This document shows positions 9,754 through 17,644 of a stretch of 64,000 nucleotides of DNA, piece by piece. Numbering within the stretch: position 1 is the first letter of the stretch; every line of letters begins with the position of its first letter. The DNA is from Saccharothrix syringae (lineage in GTDB: Bacteria; Actinomycetota; Actinomycetes; Mycobacteriales; Pseudonocardiaceae): assembly GCF_009498035.1 (NCBI RefSeq), contig NZ_CP034550.1, positions 10,850,001 to 10,914,000 on the forward strand. The letters run 5' to 3'. The position numbers were made by a program, and so were the translations under genes. Under the pieces are notes generated by a model. The model did no database searches, had not been told where the DNA came from, and worked only from the letters and a program-made list of their open reading frames with translations.

Positions 9754-10520
9754 CGGGCCAGGTGCTCGCGGAGGAAGGCGATGTCGGCGGCCTGCCCCTC
9801 GTCGGGGGTCTCGACCACCACGGGCGCGCCGGCGGCGGCGACCACCGCCACGAGCTGGTCGGGGTCGATGGTGCCGGAGGCGATGTTGGCGTGCCGGTCG
9901 CGGGCGGAGCCGAACGGGTCGCGCGAGCTGTTGAGGTGCACCAGGTCGATCCGGCCGGTGATGGCCCGGACCCGGTCGACGATGCCGACCAGGTCCTCGC
10001 CGGAGGCGAACGCGTGGCAGGTGTCCAGGCAGAACCCGGCGCCGAACTCGCCGACCGCGTCCCACAGCCGGGCCAGCATGTCGAAGGTGCGGGCCATGGC
10101 GTTGTCGCCGCCCGCGGTGTTCTCGATCAGGACCGGGGTGGCGAACCCGCCCTTCTCGGCCTGCCGCTCGAACATCTTGCGCCAGTTGGCCACGCCCTCC
10201 AGCGGGTCGTCGCCGCCGGTGACGTGGCCGCCGTGCACGACCAGCCCCTTGGCGCCGACCTTGGCGGCGGCCTCGGCGTGCTGGAGCACGAGCTTGCGGG
10301 ACGGGATGCGGATCTTGTTGTTCAGCGAGGCCACGTTCGCCACGTAGGGCGCGTGGACGAAGACGTCCAGGTCGGAGCCCAGCAGGTCGTCGGCCCGGGG
10401 GTGCGCCGCGGGCGCCTTCCACCCCTGGGGGTCGGCCAGGAAGAACTGGACGACCTCGGCACCCCGCTCGGCGGCGGCGCCGAGCGGGTCGTCGTCGCGG
10501 ACGTGGGCCCCGATGCGCAT
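9750..10520 (-). CDS. nfo: Deoxyribonuclease IV (AP endonuclease)
   Basis: Base-excision repair endonuclease that cuts 5' of abasic sites, with a TIM-barrel trinuclear-zinc active site. The 256-residue sequence shows the family motifs in order: MRIGAHV at the N-terminus, VHAPYVANVAS, KGLVVHGGH, VLIENTAGG, GFCLDTCHAFASG, LVHLNSSRDPFGS followed by DRHANIASG, and VVVETPDEG. The His, Glu and Asp ligands expected in these motifs are all present. The ATG is chosen at the conserved N-terminus; the hexamer TACCCT lies 8 nt upstream, which suggests a leaderless transcript. It is coupled to the downstream glycosyltransferase by a 4-nt overlap, with no obvious functional link. Confidence 0.93.
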   Translation of the reverse strand: MRIGAHVRDDDPLGAAAERGAEVVQFFLADPQGWKAPAAHPRADDLLGSDLDVFVHAPYVANVASLNNKIRIPSRKLVLQHAEAAAKVGAKGLVVHGGHVTGGDDPLEGVANWRKMFERQAEKGGFATPVLIENTAGGDNAMARTFDMLARLWDAVGEFGAGFCLDTCHAFASGEDLVGIVDRVRAITGRIDLVHLNSSRDPFGSARDRHANIASGTIDPDQLVAVVAAAGAPVVVETPDEGQAADIAFLREHLAR

Positions 10521-10528
10521 AACTGTGC

Positions 10529-10534
10529 AGGGTA
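10529..10534 (-). promoter_or_regulatory. -10 element, leaderless transcript (nfo)
   Basis: On the minus strand TACCCT is followed by 8 nt and the ATG. No Shine-Dalgarno sequence is present. Confidence 0.45.
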
Positions 10535-10626
10535 GTCGGGACCTGCAACGCCACGAGCGCCGCCGGCGATGTGGAATTGGTGGGCCGGAGGGGGTGGTTC
10601 GCGTCACCATCAGGACCTACGCTCGT

Positions 10627-10638
10627 TACTTGCAAGTA
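10627..10638. promoter_or_regulatory. Candidate operator palindrome
   Basis: TACTTGCAAGTA is a perfect 12-bp palindrome, AT-rich for this genome, 33 nt upstream of the start of the secreted-protein gene and about 105 nt from nfo. The shape fits a TetR- or GntR-type dimer site; the protein is unknown. Confidence 0.4.
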
Positions 10639-10671
10639 GGAAACGGTGTGCGGCACGTCAGGAGGCCAGAC

Positions 10672-11688
10672 ATGCGGACCCGGCTCACCCGGCTGCTGGG
10701 CGCGGCCGCCGCAGTGGTCGCGGTCGGCACGACGGGCCTGGCCACCGGGTCCGGGACGGCCGCCGCCGCGGCGCCCGTGGTCGTGGGCACCTGCGCGGCC
10801 ACCGTGCGGGGCGAGCCCGGCACGCCGCTGGCGCTGGGCACCGGCGCGGTGCTCGACCCGCTGGTCAACCTGGTCCGGGCGGTGCCGCTGCTGGGCCCGC
10901 CGCTGGCCGAGCCGTTCAAGCAGGCGTTCGCCGCGCTGCCGCCCATCCCGATCGGCTCGATCCCGGTCGGTGGGGGCGTCATCACCGGCGGCGAGATCGC
11001 GAACCGGGTCAACGCGGAGCTGGTCAAGCTGCCGCTGCTCGGCCCGGTCATCACCACGCTCACCGGTTCCGTGCAGGCCGAGCTGGCCAAGGTGTGCTCG
11101 GTCACCGTGCAGGCGGTCAACAACGTCGCCACCACGGTCCAGGACGGGTCCAAGGCGCTCGCGGACGCCTCGCAGCAGGCCGTGGGCCAGGTCGTGCCGA
11201 CCCTGCCCGGCGCCAAGCCCGCCCCCACCCCCGCCCCCGGCACGCCGCCGCAGACCGGCCGGCCGGGCGGCGGCGTCCCCGGCACCGGCGACCCGGGCAC
11301 CGCGCCCGGCAGGCAGAGCCCGTTCACCCCGGTCGGCGGCGTCGGCGCGCTCGACCTGCCGCTGTACGGGGCGAACCCGTGGGGCGGCAACTTCGGCCGC
11401 GTGCCGCTGTTCAACTACGGCTCCCTGCCGTTCGCCGTGCCCGGCCGGTACGCGCCCTCCCCCGGTGTGCGCTACGGCGGCGGCGTGAGCGGCTACCGGC
11501 CCGGCTACGAGCTGCCCACCACCGGTGACGTGGACGGCGTGCAGACCGCCGGGCACGCGCAGGCGCTGCCGGGCGTCGGCCGGATGGGCGGCGGGGTGGC
11601 GGCCCCGGTGCTGCTGGCGGTGCTGATGCTGGCCTGCGTCACGGGCGCGCTCGTGCGGACCTGGGTGCTGCGCCGAGCGGTGGCCTGA
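10672..11688 (+). CDS. Secreted protein with C-terminal membrane anchor
   Basis: A 338-residue protein of unknown function. A signal peptide (MRTRLTRLLGAAAAVVAVG, with cleavage likely near the Ala-rich stretch around residue 30) leads into a hydrophobic, low-charge domain with one cysteine in VGTCAATV and a second in AKVCSVTVQAVNN; the repeated PLLGP phrases suggest a small helical domain. A Pro/Gly-rich linker follows, then a Gly/Tyr-rich part, and finally a C-terminal hydrophobic helix (VLLAVLMLACVTGALV) with a basic end, so the protein is probably membrane-anchored outside the cell. The ATG has GGAGG 6 nt upstream. No family was recognised. Confidence 0.8.
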   Translation: MRTRLTRLLGAAAAVVAVGTTGLATGSGTAAAAAPVVVGTCAATVRGEPGTPLALGTGAVLDPLVNLVRAVPLLGPPLAEPFKQAFAALPPIPIGSIPVGGGVITGGEIANRVNAELVKLPLLGPVITTLTGSVQAELAKVCSVTVQAVNNVATTVQDGSKALADASQQAVGQVVPTLPGAKPAPTPAPGTPPQTGRPGGGVPGTGDPGTAPGRQSPFTPVGGVGALDLPLYGANPWGGNFGRVPLFNYGSLPFAVPGRYAPSPGVRYGGGVSGYRPGYELPTTGDVDGVQTAGHAQALPGVGRMGGGVAAPVLLAVLMLACVTGALVRTWVLRRAVA

Positions 11689-11783
11689 GCCGCCCCGGCG
11701 CCCTTGTTGGCCCCTGCCCGGCCCCGCCCGGGACTGGCAGCGTGGCCCGGGTCGGCATCTCCGCGACCCCCGGAGGACCCCCG

Positions 11784-12761
11784 TTGACCAGACGAGCACC
11801 CGCCGCGCTGTCCGCCCTCACCCTCGCCGCCGCCCTGACCTGGGCGGGGACCGCCACCGCGGCCGCCGGGACCGCGCCGCTCGACCCCGACACGCCGGTC
11901 TCCGCCGACGGCCGCACCGGCCCGCGGGTCCGGGACACCCCGCCGTCGGCCTCCGGCATCCAGGGCTCGGGGCGCGGCATCCAGGGCTCGGGGCGCCACA
12001 GCGCGGGTTTCGCGGGCACCGGCGACCTCGCCGACGCCGCCGGCGTCCGACCGGTCACCGGCACCGGGCCGCGCACCACGGCCCCCGACGACCTCTCCGC
12101 CCGGTCGATCATCCCGCCGGACGAGCGCGTCCAGGTCACCGACACCACGGCCTACCCCGCGCGGGCCACCGTCTACTTCACCTACACCAAGCCGGGCGGC
12201 GCGACGAGCTGGTGCACCGGCTGGCTGTACGCGGCCAACGCGGTCGCCACCGCGGGCCACTGCGTGCACTCCGGCGGCAGCGGCGGGGCGTGGAACACCG
12301 GCTTCACCGTCTACCCGGGCCGCAACGGCGCGTCGTCGCCGTACGGCAGCTGCGGGGTGAGCAGCACCTTCAGCGTCGTCGGCTGGACCCAGAACGCGAA
12401 CCCCGAGTACGACTACGCGGGCTTCAAGCTCGGCTGCACGATCGGCAACACCACCGGGTGGTACGGCATGAGCTGGACCACGGCGTCGCTGGACGGCACC
12501 GCGGTCGGCAGCGCCGGCTACCCGCAGGACAGGGCGAGCGCCACCCAGTGGTCCACCACCAGCACCGTCAGCGCCTCCTACGAGCGCCAGCTCGCCTACC
12601 ACCTGGACACCGTCGGCGGCCAGAGCGGTTCGGTGGTGCACACCTCCGGGTGCGGGACGTACTGCGGGGTGGCCGTGCACGCGTACGGCCACGGGGACCA
12701 CAACCGGGGCACCCGGATCACCGAGGCGGTGTTCGCCAACTACGCGGACTGGAAGCTCTGA
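11784..12761 (+). CDS. Secreted trypsin-like serine protease
   Basis: Exported chymotrypsin-fold protease resembling glutamyl endopeptidases. A TTG start is chosen because CGGAGGA lies 6 nt upstream; it gives 325 residues. A GTG at 11742 in the same frame lacks a ribosome binding site. Residues 1-30 form a signal peptide, followed by a roughly 90-residue low-complexity propeptide with a duplicated GIQGSGR. The mature domain carries the triad: His159 in TAGHC, Asp210 in EYDYAGF, Ser281 in GGQSGS. Disulfides are likely between SWC and GHC and between the late SGCGTYC cysteines. It stands alone between a membrane-anchored secreted protein and the rpsF operon. Confidence 0.9.
   Translation: MTRRAPAALSALTLAAALTWAGTATAAAGTAPLDPDTPVSADGRTGPRVRDTPPSASGIQGSGRGIQGSGRHSAGFAGTGDLADAAGVRPVTGTGPRTTAPDDLSARSIIPPDERVQVTDTTAYPARATVYFTYTKPGGATSWCTGWLYAANAVATAGHCVHSGGSGGAWNTGFTVYPGRNGASSPYGSCGVSSTFSVVGWTQNANPEYDYAGFKLGCTIGNTTGWYGMSWTTASLDGTAVGSAGYPQDRASATQWSTTSTVSASYERQLAYHLDTVGGQSGSVVHTSGCGTYCGVAVHAYGHGDHNRGTRITEAVFANYADWKL
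11955..11996 (+). repeat. 21-bp perfect tandem duplication
   Basis: Two exact adjacent copies encode GIQGSGR twice within the propeptide of the serine protease. Confidence 0.85.
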
Positions 12762-12803
12762 GCGGCGCCGGCGGGCCCGCGGGGGACACCTCCGGGGGCC
12801 TGT

Positions 12804-12857
12804 TACCCTGGACGGGTTGCTGACGCGACGACCCTCCTGCCACGGAGAGCCCGTGGC
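12804..12857 (+). promoter_or_regulatory. rpsF operon promoter and leader hairpin
   Basis: A TACCCT hexamer at 12804-12809 fits a -10 box for the ribosomal operon. Downstream, GCCACGG (12839-12845) pairs perfectly with CCGTGGC (12851-12857) across the loop AGAGC, 13 nt before the Shine-Dalgarno sequence. Leaders of rpsF in other bacteria bind S6:S18 through a hairpin with a conserved CCG; a CCG is present at the right arm here, but the match to that motif is only suggestive. Confidence 0.4.
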
Positions 12858-12887
12858 CGCCGAGTCCACAGGAGGTGAGTGGTCTAC

Positions 12888-13217
12888 ATGCGTCATTACG
12901 AAGTGATGGTCATCCTCGACCCCAGTCTCGACGAGCGCACGATCGCGCCGTCCCTCGACACGTTCCTCAACGTCATCCGCACGTCGGGCGGCAACGTGGA
13001 GAAGGTCGACGTCTGGGGCAAGCGCCGGTTGAGCTTCGAGATCAACAAGCAGGCCGAGGGCATCTACGCCGTGCTCGACCTGACCTCGACGCCCGAGGCG
13101 GTCAAGGAGCTGGACCGCCAGCTCGGCCTCCAGGAGACGGTGCTGCGGACCAAGGTCCTGCGCCGCGAGCCCGCCAAGGCTGCCAAGGCCACCGCCAAGG
13201 CCACCGCCAAGGCTTAG
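12888..13217 (+). CDS. rpsF: 30S ribosomal protein S6
   Basis: S6 binds S18 in the platform of the 30S subunit. The 109-residue sequence begins [17 protein letters not shown], with the typical central [23 protein letters not shown] and [10 protein letters not shown], and ends in a lysine/alanine-rich tail of repeated AKAT units. The ATG is preferred over GTG 12879 because the family begins at MRHYE, although the GGAGG is then 12 nt away. It is the first gene of the rpsF-ssb-rpsR-rplI operon. Confidence 0.96.
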   Translation: MRHYEVMVILDPSLDERTIAPSLDTFLNVIRTSGGNVEKVDVWGKRRLSFEINKQAEGIYAVLDLTSTPEAVKELDRQLGLQETVLRTKVLRREPAKAAKATAKATAKA

Positions 13218-13231
13218 GAGCTCCCCGGACC

Positions 13232-13729
13232 ATGGCAGGCGAGACGACGATCACGGTGGTCGGGAACCTGACCGCCGACCCCGAACTGCGCTTCACCCAG
13301 TCCGGTGCCGCGGTGGCGAGCTTCACGGTCGCCTCCACGCCCCGGACCTTCGACCGCCAGAGCGGCGAGTGGAAGGACGGCGAGGCGCTGTTCCTGCGGT
13401 GCAACGTGTGGCGGCAGGTCGCGGAGAACGTGGCCGAGTCGCTCACCCGCGGTTCGCGCGTGCTGGTGACCGGGCGGCTTCGGCAGCGTTCCTTCGAGAC
13501 GAAGGAAGGCGAGAAGCGCACGGTCATCGAGCTGGAGGTCGACGAGATCGGCCCCTCCCTGCGCTACGCGACCGCGAAGGTCAACAAGGTGAGCCGGGGT
13601 GACGGCGGCGGCGGCTTCGGCGGCGGCCCGTCCCGCGGCGGCAGCGGCGGCGGCGCACCGGCCGACGACCCGTGGGGCTCCGCGCCCCCGGCCGGCTCCG
13701 GTGGCTTCGCCGACGAGCCCCCCTTCTAG
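13232..13729 (+). CDS. ssb: Single-stranded DNA-binding protein
   Basis: A 165-residue SSB for replication and repair. The N-terminal OB fold has [17 protein letters not shown], the [18 protein letters not shown] segment and [18 protein letters not shown] glycine-rich linker follows from about residue 120, and the acidic tip DEPPF is the partner-binding tail. It starts 14 nt after rpsF and precedes rpsR by 50 nt, the conserved arrangement in actinobacteria. Confidence 0.96.
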   Translation: MAGETTITVVGNLTADPELRFTQSGAAVASFTVASTPRTFDRQSGEWKDGEALFLRCNVWRQVAENVAESLTRGSRVLVTGRLRQRSFETKEGEKRTVIELEVDEIGPSLRYATAKVNKVSRGDGGGGFGGGPSRGGSGGGAPADDPWGSAPPAGSGGFADEPPF

Positions 13730-13779
13730 ACCGGCACCGGACCACTCCCACTCTTCACGCGTCACCCAGGAGTTCACAC

Positions 13780-14019
13780 ATGGCCAAGCCGCCTGTGCGC
13801 AAGCCCAAGAAGAAGGTCTGCGCGTTCTGCAAGGACCGCAACGCCAACCTGATCGACTACAAGGACACCACCCTGCTCCGGAAGTACATCTCGGACCGGG
13901 GCAAGATCCGCGCCCGCCGGGTCACCGGCAACTGCAGCCAGCACCAGCGCGACGTCGCGGTCGCCGTCAAGAACGCCCGCGAGATGGCGCTGCTGCCCTA
14001 CACCTCGACCGCTCGCTGA
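13780..14019 (+). CDS. rpsR: 30S ribosomal protein S18
   Basis: A 79-residue S18 that pairs with S6. It retains the zinc-binding form: CAFC near the N-terminus and GNCSQHQ later supply the metal ligands. The conserved core [19 protein letters not shown] and the C-terminal AREMALLPY are intact. CAGGAG lies 7 nt before the ATG. Confidence 0.96.
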   Translation: MAKPPVRKPKKKVCAFCKDRNANLIDYKDTTLLRKYISDRGKIRARRVTGNCSQHQRDVAVAVKNAREMALLPYTSTAR

Positions 14020-14035
14020 GAAGGGGGACGGCACA

Positions 14036-14491
14036 GTGAAGCTCATCCTCACCGCTGACGTGACCGGCCTCGGCGGCCCCGGCGACATCGTCGAGGTCAA
14101 GGACGGCTACGGCCGCAACTACCTGCTGCCCCGCGGCCTGGCGATCCTCGCCACCAAGGGCGCGGCCAAGCAGGTCGAGGTCATCCGCCGGGCCCAGGAG
14201 ACGCGCCGCGTGCGCGACCTGGACCACGCCAAGGAGCTCAAGGCGTCCCTGGAGGGCCTGGGCGCCGTCACGCTGAAGGCGAAGGCCGCGTCCGGCTCGA
14301 AGAAGCTGTTCGGCTCGGTCACCTCGGCCGACGTCGTGTCGGCCGTGCGCGCCGCCGGCGGCCCCGTGCTGGACAAGCGGTCCGTCGAGCTGTCGGGCCA
14401 CATCAAGACCGTGGGCAAGCACTCGGTGAACGTCCGGCTCCACCCGGAGGTCACCGTCTCGCTGCCCGTCGAGGTCTCCGCGGCGGGCTGA
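14036..14491 (+). CDS. rplI: 50S ribosomal protein L9
   Basis: A 151-residue L9. The N-terminal domain has [19 protein letters not shown] and [15 protein letters not shown], then a long connecting helix and the C-terminal rRNA-binding domain ([22 protein letters not shown]). The GTG start is 16 nt after rpsR, with a purine-rich GAAGGGG before it. It is the last gene of the operon; a strong hairpin follows. Confidence 0.96.
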   Translation: MKLILTADVTGLGGPGDIVEVKDGYGRNYLLPRGLAILATKGAAKQVEVIRRAQETRRVRDLDHAKELKASLEGLGAVTLKAKAASGSKKLFGSVTSADVVSAVRAAGGPVLDKRSVELSGHIKTVGKHSVNVRLHPEVTVSLPVEVSAAG

Positions 14492-14514
14492 CCCGCGCAC
14501 CTCGCACGCGAGAG

Positions 14515-14550
14515 GGCGCCGTTCGACCGGACACCCGGTCGGGCGGCGCC
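14515..14550 (+). terminator. Terminator of the rpsF-rplI operon
   Basis: A 16-bp stem including two G-T wobbles, loop ACAC, begins 23 nt after the rplI stop and is followed by TTCCC. Confidence 0.85.
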
Positions 14551-14564
14551 TTCCCGCGTCCGGC

Positions 14565-14788
14565 TGTGGACAACTCCCCCGACACCCCGTCCGCGACACG
14601 CCGAAGGAGCCGTTTCGCGCGACACGCCGACGGTGTGACGCAGGACTTTTCCACAAAGTTATCCACAGCCTCTGAGCTGCTGAAACTTCTGTCACGAACC
14701 GAGTTGTACCCAAGTTGTCCACAGGTTTCCCCAGCCCTGTGGTCAGGTCGGCGCGACCATCCCCAGGCTGTCCACCCGGTTGTCCACA
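14565..14788. promoter_or_regulatory. Cluster of DnaA boxes upstream of dnaB
   Basis: The 360-nt gap before dnaB holds four perfect DnaA boxes of the form TTRTCCACA: 14565-14573 on the minus strand, and 14659-14667, 14715-14723 and 14780-14788 on the plus strand. TTTTCCACA at 14647-14655 differs by one base, and CTGTCCACC at 14768-14776 by two. The stretch 14640-14715 is clearly less GC-rich than its surroundings. No dnaA or dnaN gene is in the window, so this is more likely a DnaA-titrating or regulatory site than oriC. Confidence 0.8.
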
Positions 14789-14910
14789 GGTGCGTTTGCC
14801 TGCGCCATCCGGGGGGCTCTAGCGTCGCGGAATCCCTGGCGTGGTGCCCGGAAATTGTCGGTCCCACGGGGTAGAACATCCTGCACGGCACAGATTGGGG
14901 TGAGTGCGCG

Positions 14911-17181
14911 GTGGCGCTGGTGGACGACCGGGGGATGGCCGAGCCCGGCTTCGAACGACAGCCGCCGCAGGACCTCGCCGCCGAGCAGTCGGTGCTGGGC
15001 GGCATGCTGCTGAGCAAGGACGCGATCGCGGACGTGGTCGAGGTCCTGGCGCCCAACGACTTCTACCGCCCGGCGCACCAGGCGGTGTACGACTGCATCC
15101 TCGACCTCTACGGCCGGGGCGAGCCCGCCGACCCGATCACGGTGTCCGCGGAGCTGGAGCGGCGGGGCGAGCTGCTGCGCGTCGGCGGCGCGCCGTACCT
15201 GCACACCCTCATCGCCACCGTCCCCACCGCGGCGAACGCCTCCTACTACGCCGAGATCGTGGCGGAGAAGGCCGTGCTGCGGCGCCTGGTGGAGGCGGGC
15301 ACCCGGATCGTGCAGCTGGGCTACAACGGCGCCGAGGGCGCCGACGTGGACGAGGTCGTCGACCGCGCCCAGGCGGCGATCTACGAGGTGACCGAGCGCC
15401 GCACCACCGAGGACTACGTGGCGCTGGAGGACCTGCTCCAGCCGACCATGGACGAGATCGACGCGATCGCCTCGCGCGGCGGGCAGTCGCTCGGCATCCC
15501 CACGGGCTTCGCCGACCTCGACGAGCTGACCAACGGCCTGCACCCCGGCCAGATGATCATCGTCGCGGCCCGCCCCGGCGTGGGCAAGGCGCTGGCGCTC
15601 GACACCCCGCTGCCCACGCCCACCGGGTGGACGACCATGGGCGAGGTGGCCGTGGGCGACCGGCTGCTCGACGCGGGCGGCAGGCCGACGACCGTGGTGG
15701 CGGCGACCGGGGTGATGCGCGGCAGGCCGTGCTACGAGGTCGAGTTCTCCGACGGCTCGGTGCTGGTGGCCGACGCCGAGCACCAGTGGGCGACCGTGAC
15801 CTCCCGGGGGGCGGCCGGCGTGCGCACCACGCGCGAGGTCGCCGCCACCCTGCGCCGGGGGACGGCCCCCGACCACGCGGTGACCAACGCCGCGCCGCTC
15901 GACCTGCCGGTGGCGGACCTGCCGCTCGGCCCGTACACCCTGGGCTCGTGGCTGGGCGACGGGCACCCCGCCACCACCGAGCCCGAGGTGGTCTGGCACG
16001 TCGAGGCCGAGGGCCACGAGCCGCGCGGCGGTGCGGTCCCGGGCGTCCTCCGGGACCTCGGCGTGCTCGACGACCGGCACATCCCCGCCGACTACCTCCG
16101 CGCGTCCGCCGAGCAGCGGCGGGCGCTGCTGGCCGGGCTGCTCGACACCGGCGGCACCGTCACCGACGACGGCTCCGTGCGGTTCGCGGTCGCCGACGCG
16201 CGCCTGGCCGAGGACGTCCGCGAGCTGGTCGTGAGCCTGGGCCACCACTGCTCGACCGCCACCGAGCGGGCCGGGGACGGCTCCCGCACCGCGCACGTGC
16301 TCACCTTCGGCACCGAGGACGACGTGTTCCGCCTGGAGCACAAGCGGCTGCTGCACAAGGAGCGGCGCGGCGCCCGGACCGGCTCGCGGTTCATCGTCGA
16401 CGTGCGGCCGGTCCCGAGCGTGCCGGTGCGCTGCGTGGAGGTCGACAACGCCGACCACCTCTACCTCGCCGGCCGGTCGATGATCCCGACCCACAACTCC
16501 ACCCTGGGCCTGGACTTCGCCCGCTCCTGCTCGGTCAAGCACGGCCTGACCAGCGCGATCTTCTCGCTGGAGATGTCGCGCACGGAGATCGTGATGCGCA
16601 TGCTCTCCGCCGAGGCCCGCATCCGGCTCGGCGACATGCGCAGCGGCCGGATGAGCGACGACGACTGGACCCGGCTGGCCCGGCGGATGAGCGAGATCAG
16701 CGAGGCGCCGCTGTTCGTCGACGACTCGCCGAACCTGACCATGATGGAGATCCGGGCCAAGGCGCGCCGGCTCAAGCAGCGCCACGACCTGCGGCTGCTG
16801 GTGGTGGACTACCTCCAGCTGATGTCGTCGGGCAAGCGCAGCGAGTCGCGGCAGCAGGAGGTCTCGGAGTTCTCCCGGAACCTGAAGCTGATCGCGAAGG
16901 AGCTGGAGATCCCGGTGATCGCGATCAGCCAGCTGAACCGCGGTCCGGAGCAGCGCACCGACAAGCGGCCGCAGCTGTCCGACCTGCGCGAGTCCGGCTC
17001 GCTGGAGCAGGACGCGGACATGGTGATCCTGATCAACCGCCCGGACGCGTGGGAGCGGGACGACCCGCGGGCGGGCGAGGCCGACCTGATCCTGGCCAAG
17101 CACCGCGCCGGCCCCACGGCGACCATCACCGTGGCCCACCAGCTGCACTACAGCCGCTTCGCCGACCTGGCCCAGGGCTGA
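14911..17181 (+). CDS. dnaB: Replicative DNA helicase DnaB with in-frame intein
   Basis: Hexameric 5'-3' helicase at the replication fork. The 756-residue precursor contains a 303-residue intein at residues 227-529, inserted in the Walker A loop between GVGK and STLGLD; splicing gives a 453-residue helicase. The N-terminal domain starts near PPQDLAAEQSVLGGMLL. The RecA-like domain shows the restored GVGKST, the Walker B LLVVDYLQLM, AISQLNRGPE and the arginine-finger region KHRAGPT. The GTG start is preceded by a GGGGTGAG sequence and matches the family N-terminus. Upstream DnaA boxes suggest a link to replication initiation. Confidence 0.96.
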   Translation: MALVDDRGMAEPGFERQPPQDLAAEQSVLGGMLLSKDAIADVVEVLAPNDFYRPAHQAVYDCILDLYGRGEPADPITVSAELERRGELLRVGGAPYLHTLIATVPTAANASYYAEIVAEKAVLRRLVEAGTRIVQLGYNGAEGADVDEVVDRAQAAIYEVTERRTTEDYVALEDLLQPTMDEIDAIASRGGQSLGIPTGFADLDELTNGLHPGQMIIVAARPGVGKALALDTPLPTPTGWTTMGEVAVGDRLLDAGGRPTTVVAATGVMRGRPCYEVEFSDGSVLVADAEHQWATVTSRGAAGVRTTREVAATLRRGTAPDHAVTNAAPLDLPVADLPLGPYTLGSWLGDGHPATTEPEVVWHVEAEGHEPRGGAVPGVLRDLGVLDDRHIPADYLRASAEQRRALLAGLLDTGGTVTDDGSVRFAVADARLAEDVRELVVSLGHHCSTATERAGDGSRTAHVLTFGTEDDVFRLEHKRLLHKERRGARTGSRFIVDVRPVPSVPVRCVEVDNADHLYLAGRSMIPTHNSTLGLDFARSCSVKHGLTSAIFSLEMSRTEIVMRMLSAEARIRLGDMRSGRMSDDDWTRLARRMSEISEAPLFVDDSPNLTMMEIRAKARRLKQRHDLRLLVVDYLQLMSSGKRSESRQQEVSEFSRNLKLIAKELEIPVIAISQLNRGPEQRTDKRPQLSDLRESGSLEQDADMVILINRPDAWERDDPRAGEADLILAKHRAGPTATITVAHQLHYSRFADLAQG
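15589..16497 (+). mobile_element. Class 3 DnaB intein with shortened endonuclease region
   Basis: Protein-splicing element of 303 residues (227-529 of the precursor). It begins with Ala (ALALDTPLPTPTGW), not Cys or Ser, and ends in THN before Ser. The class 3 WCT set is present: Trp293 in AEHQW, Cys508 in VRCVEV and Thr527 in PTHN. Two LAGLIDADG-type segments remain, TLGSWLGDGH and LLAGLLDTGG, each with its acidic residue, plus a block D-like HIPADYLRAS. The region between them is far shorter than in the homologous mycobacterial DnaB intein (about 400 residues), so endonuclease activity is doubtful while splicing should be intact. Confidence 0.92.
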
Positions 17182-17253
17182 GCGCGCGGGGCTTGACCGG
17201 CGGCTGAGCACGGGGCTTGACCGGCGTCGCGGGCGGCGGGCGGTGTCCTGGGC

Positions 17254-17401
17254 GGTGCCGAGTGGCCGCCGCGGTGCCGAGTGGCCGCCGCGGTGCCGCG
17301 CGGCTGCTGCGGTGCCGGGCGGCCGCCGCGGTGCCGAGCGGTTCTCCGGGCGGTGCCGCGCGGCCGCCGCGGTTCCCGAGCGGTGCCCCGGGTGCTGCCG
17401 C
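17254..17401. repeat. Degenerate 19-bp GC-rich tandem repeat
   Basis: About seven copies of a unit close to GGTGCCGAGTGGCCGCCGC follow dnaB; the first two are identical and later ones diverge or change length. It lies in the gene-free 17182-17644 stretch and no plausible gene crosses it. Confidence 0.75.
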
Positions 17402-17469
17402 ACCGGCTGCCGCGGGTGGTGGGACGTCCGCGGGTCGTCACCGGCGCGGACCCGCACCGGAAGTGGGAG

Positions 17470-17519
17470 GAGGCGGCCCGCCCCCCTGTCCAGCCCCCCT
17501 GGTCTTGCCGGGCCGCCTC
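17470..17519. terminator. Long-loop hairpin downstream of dnaB
   Basis: GAGGCGGCCCG pairs perfectly with CGGGCCGCCTC over 11 bp with a C-rich 28-nt loop. It may terminate read-through from dnaB; the rest of the gap to 17632 shows nothing recognisable. Confidence 0.4.
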
Positions 17520-17632
17520 GATGACGAGTGTGCTCCGCCGAGCCTGCAAACCCTTTGCGGAGTTCTGCAATCCCCTGGTCAGAGCCCTGCGGACAAGTGC
17601 GCGCCGCGGTTTCGGCGCCGGGGCCCGGAGCT

Positions 17633-17638
17633 TACGAT
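17633..17638 (+). promoter_or_regulatory. -10 element, leaderless transcript (tetR)
   Basis: TACGAT ends 6 nt before the ATG at 17645. Confidence 0.45.
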
Positions 17639-17644
17639 CAAGGG

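Noticed and set aside
14565..14788. The DnaA-box cluster as oriC itself
   Set aside because: dnaA, dnaN and rpmH are absent, and by gene order the origin should be to the right of sigM. The cluster is kept only as a DnaA-binding site.
15589..16497. Interpretation of the dnaB insertion as a mobile element disrupting the gene
   Set aside because: The frame is open, and the N- and C-terminal splice residues and class 3 WCT residues are intact, so an active intein is the better explanation.
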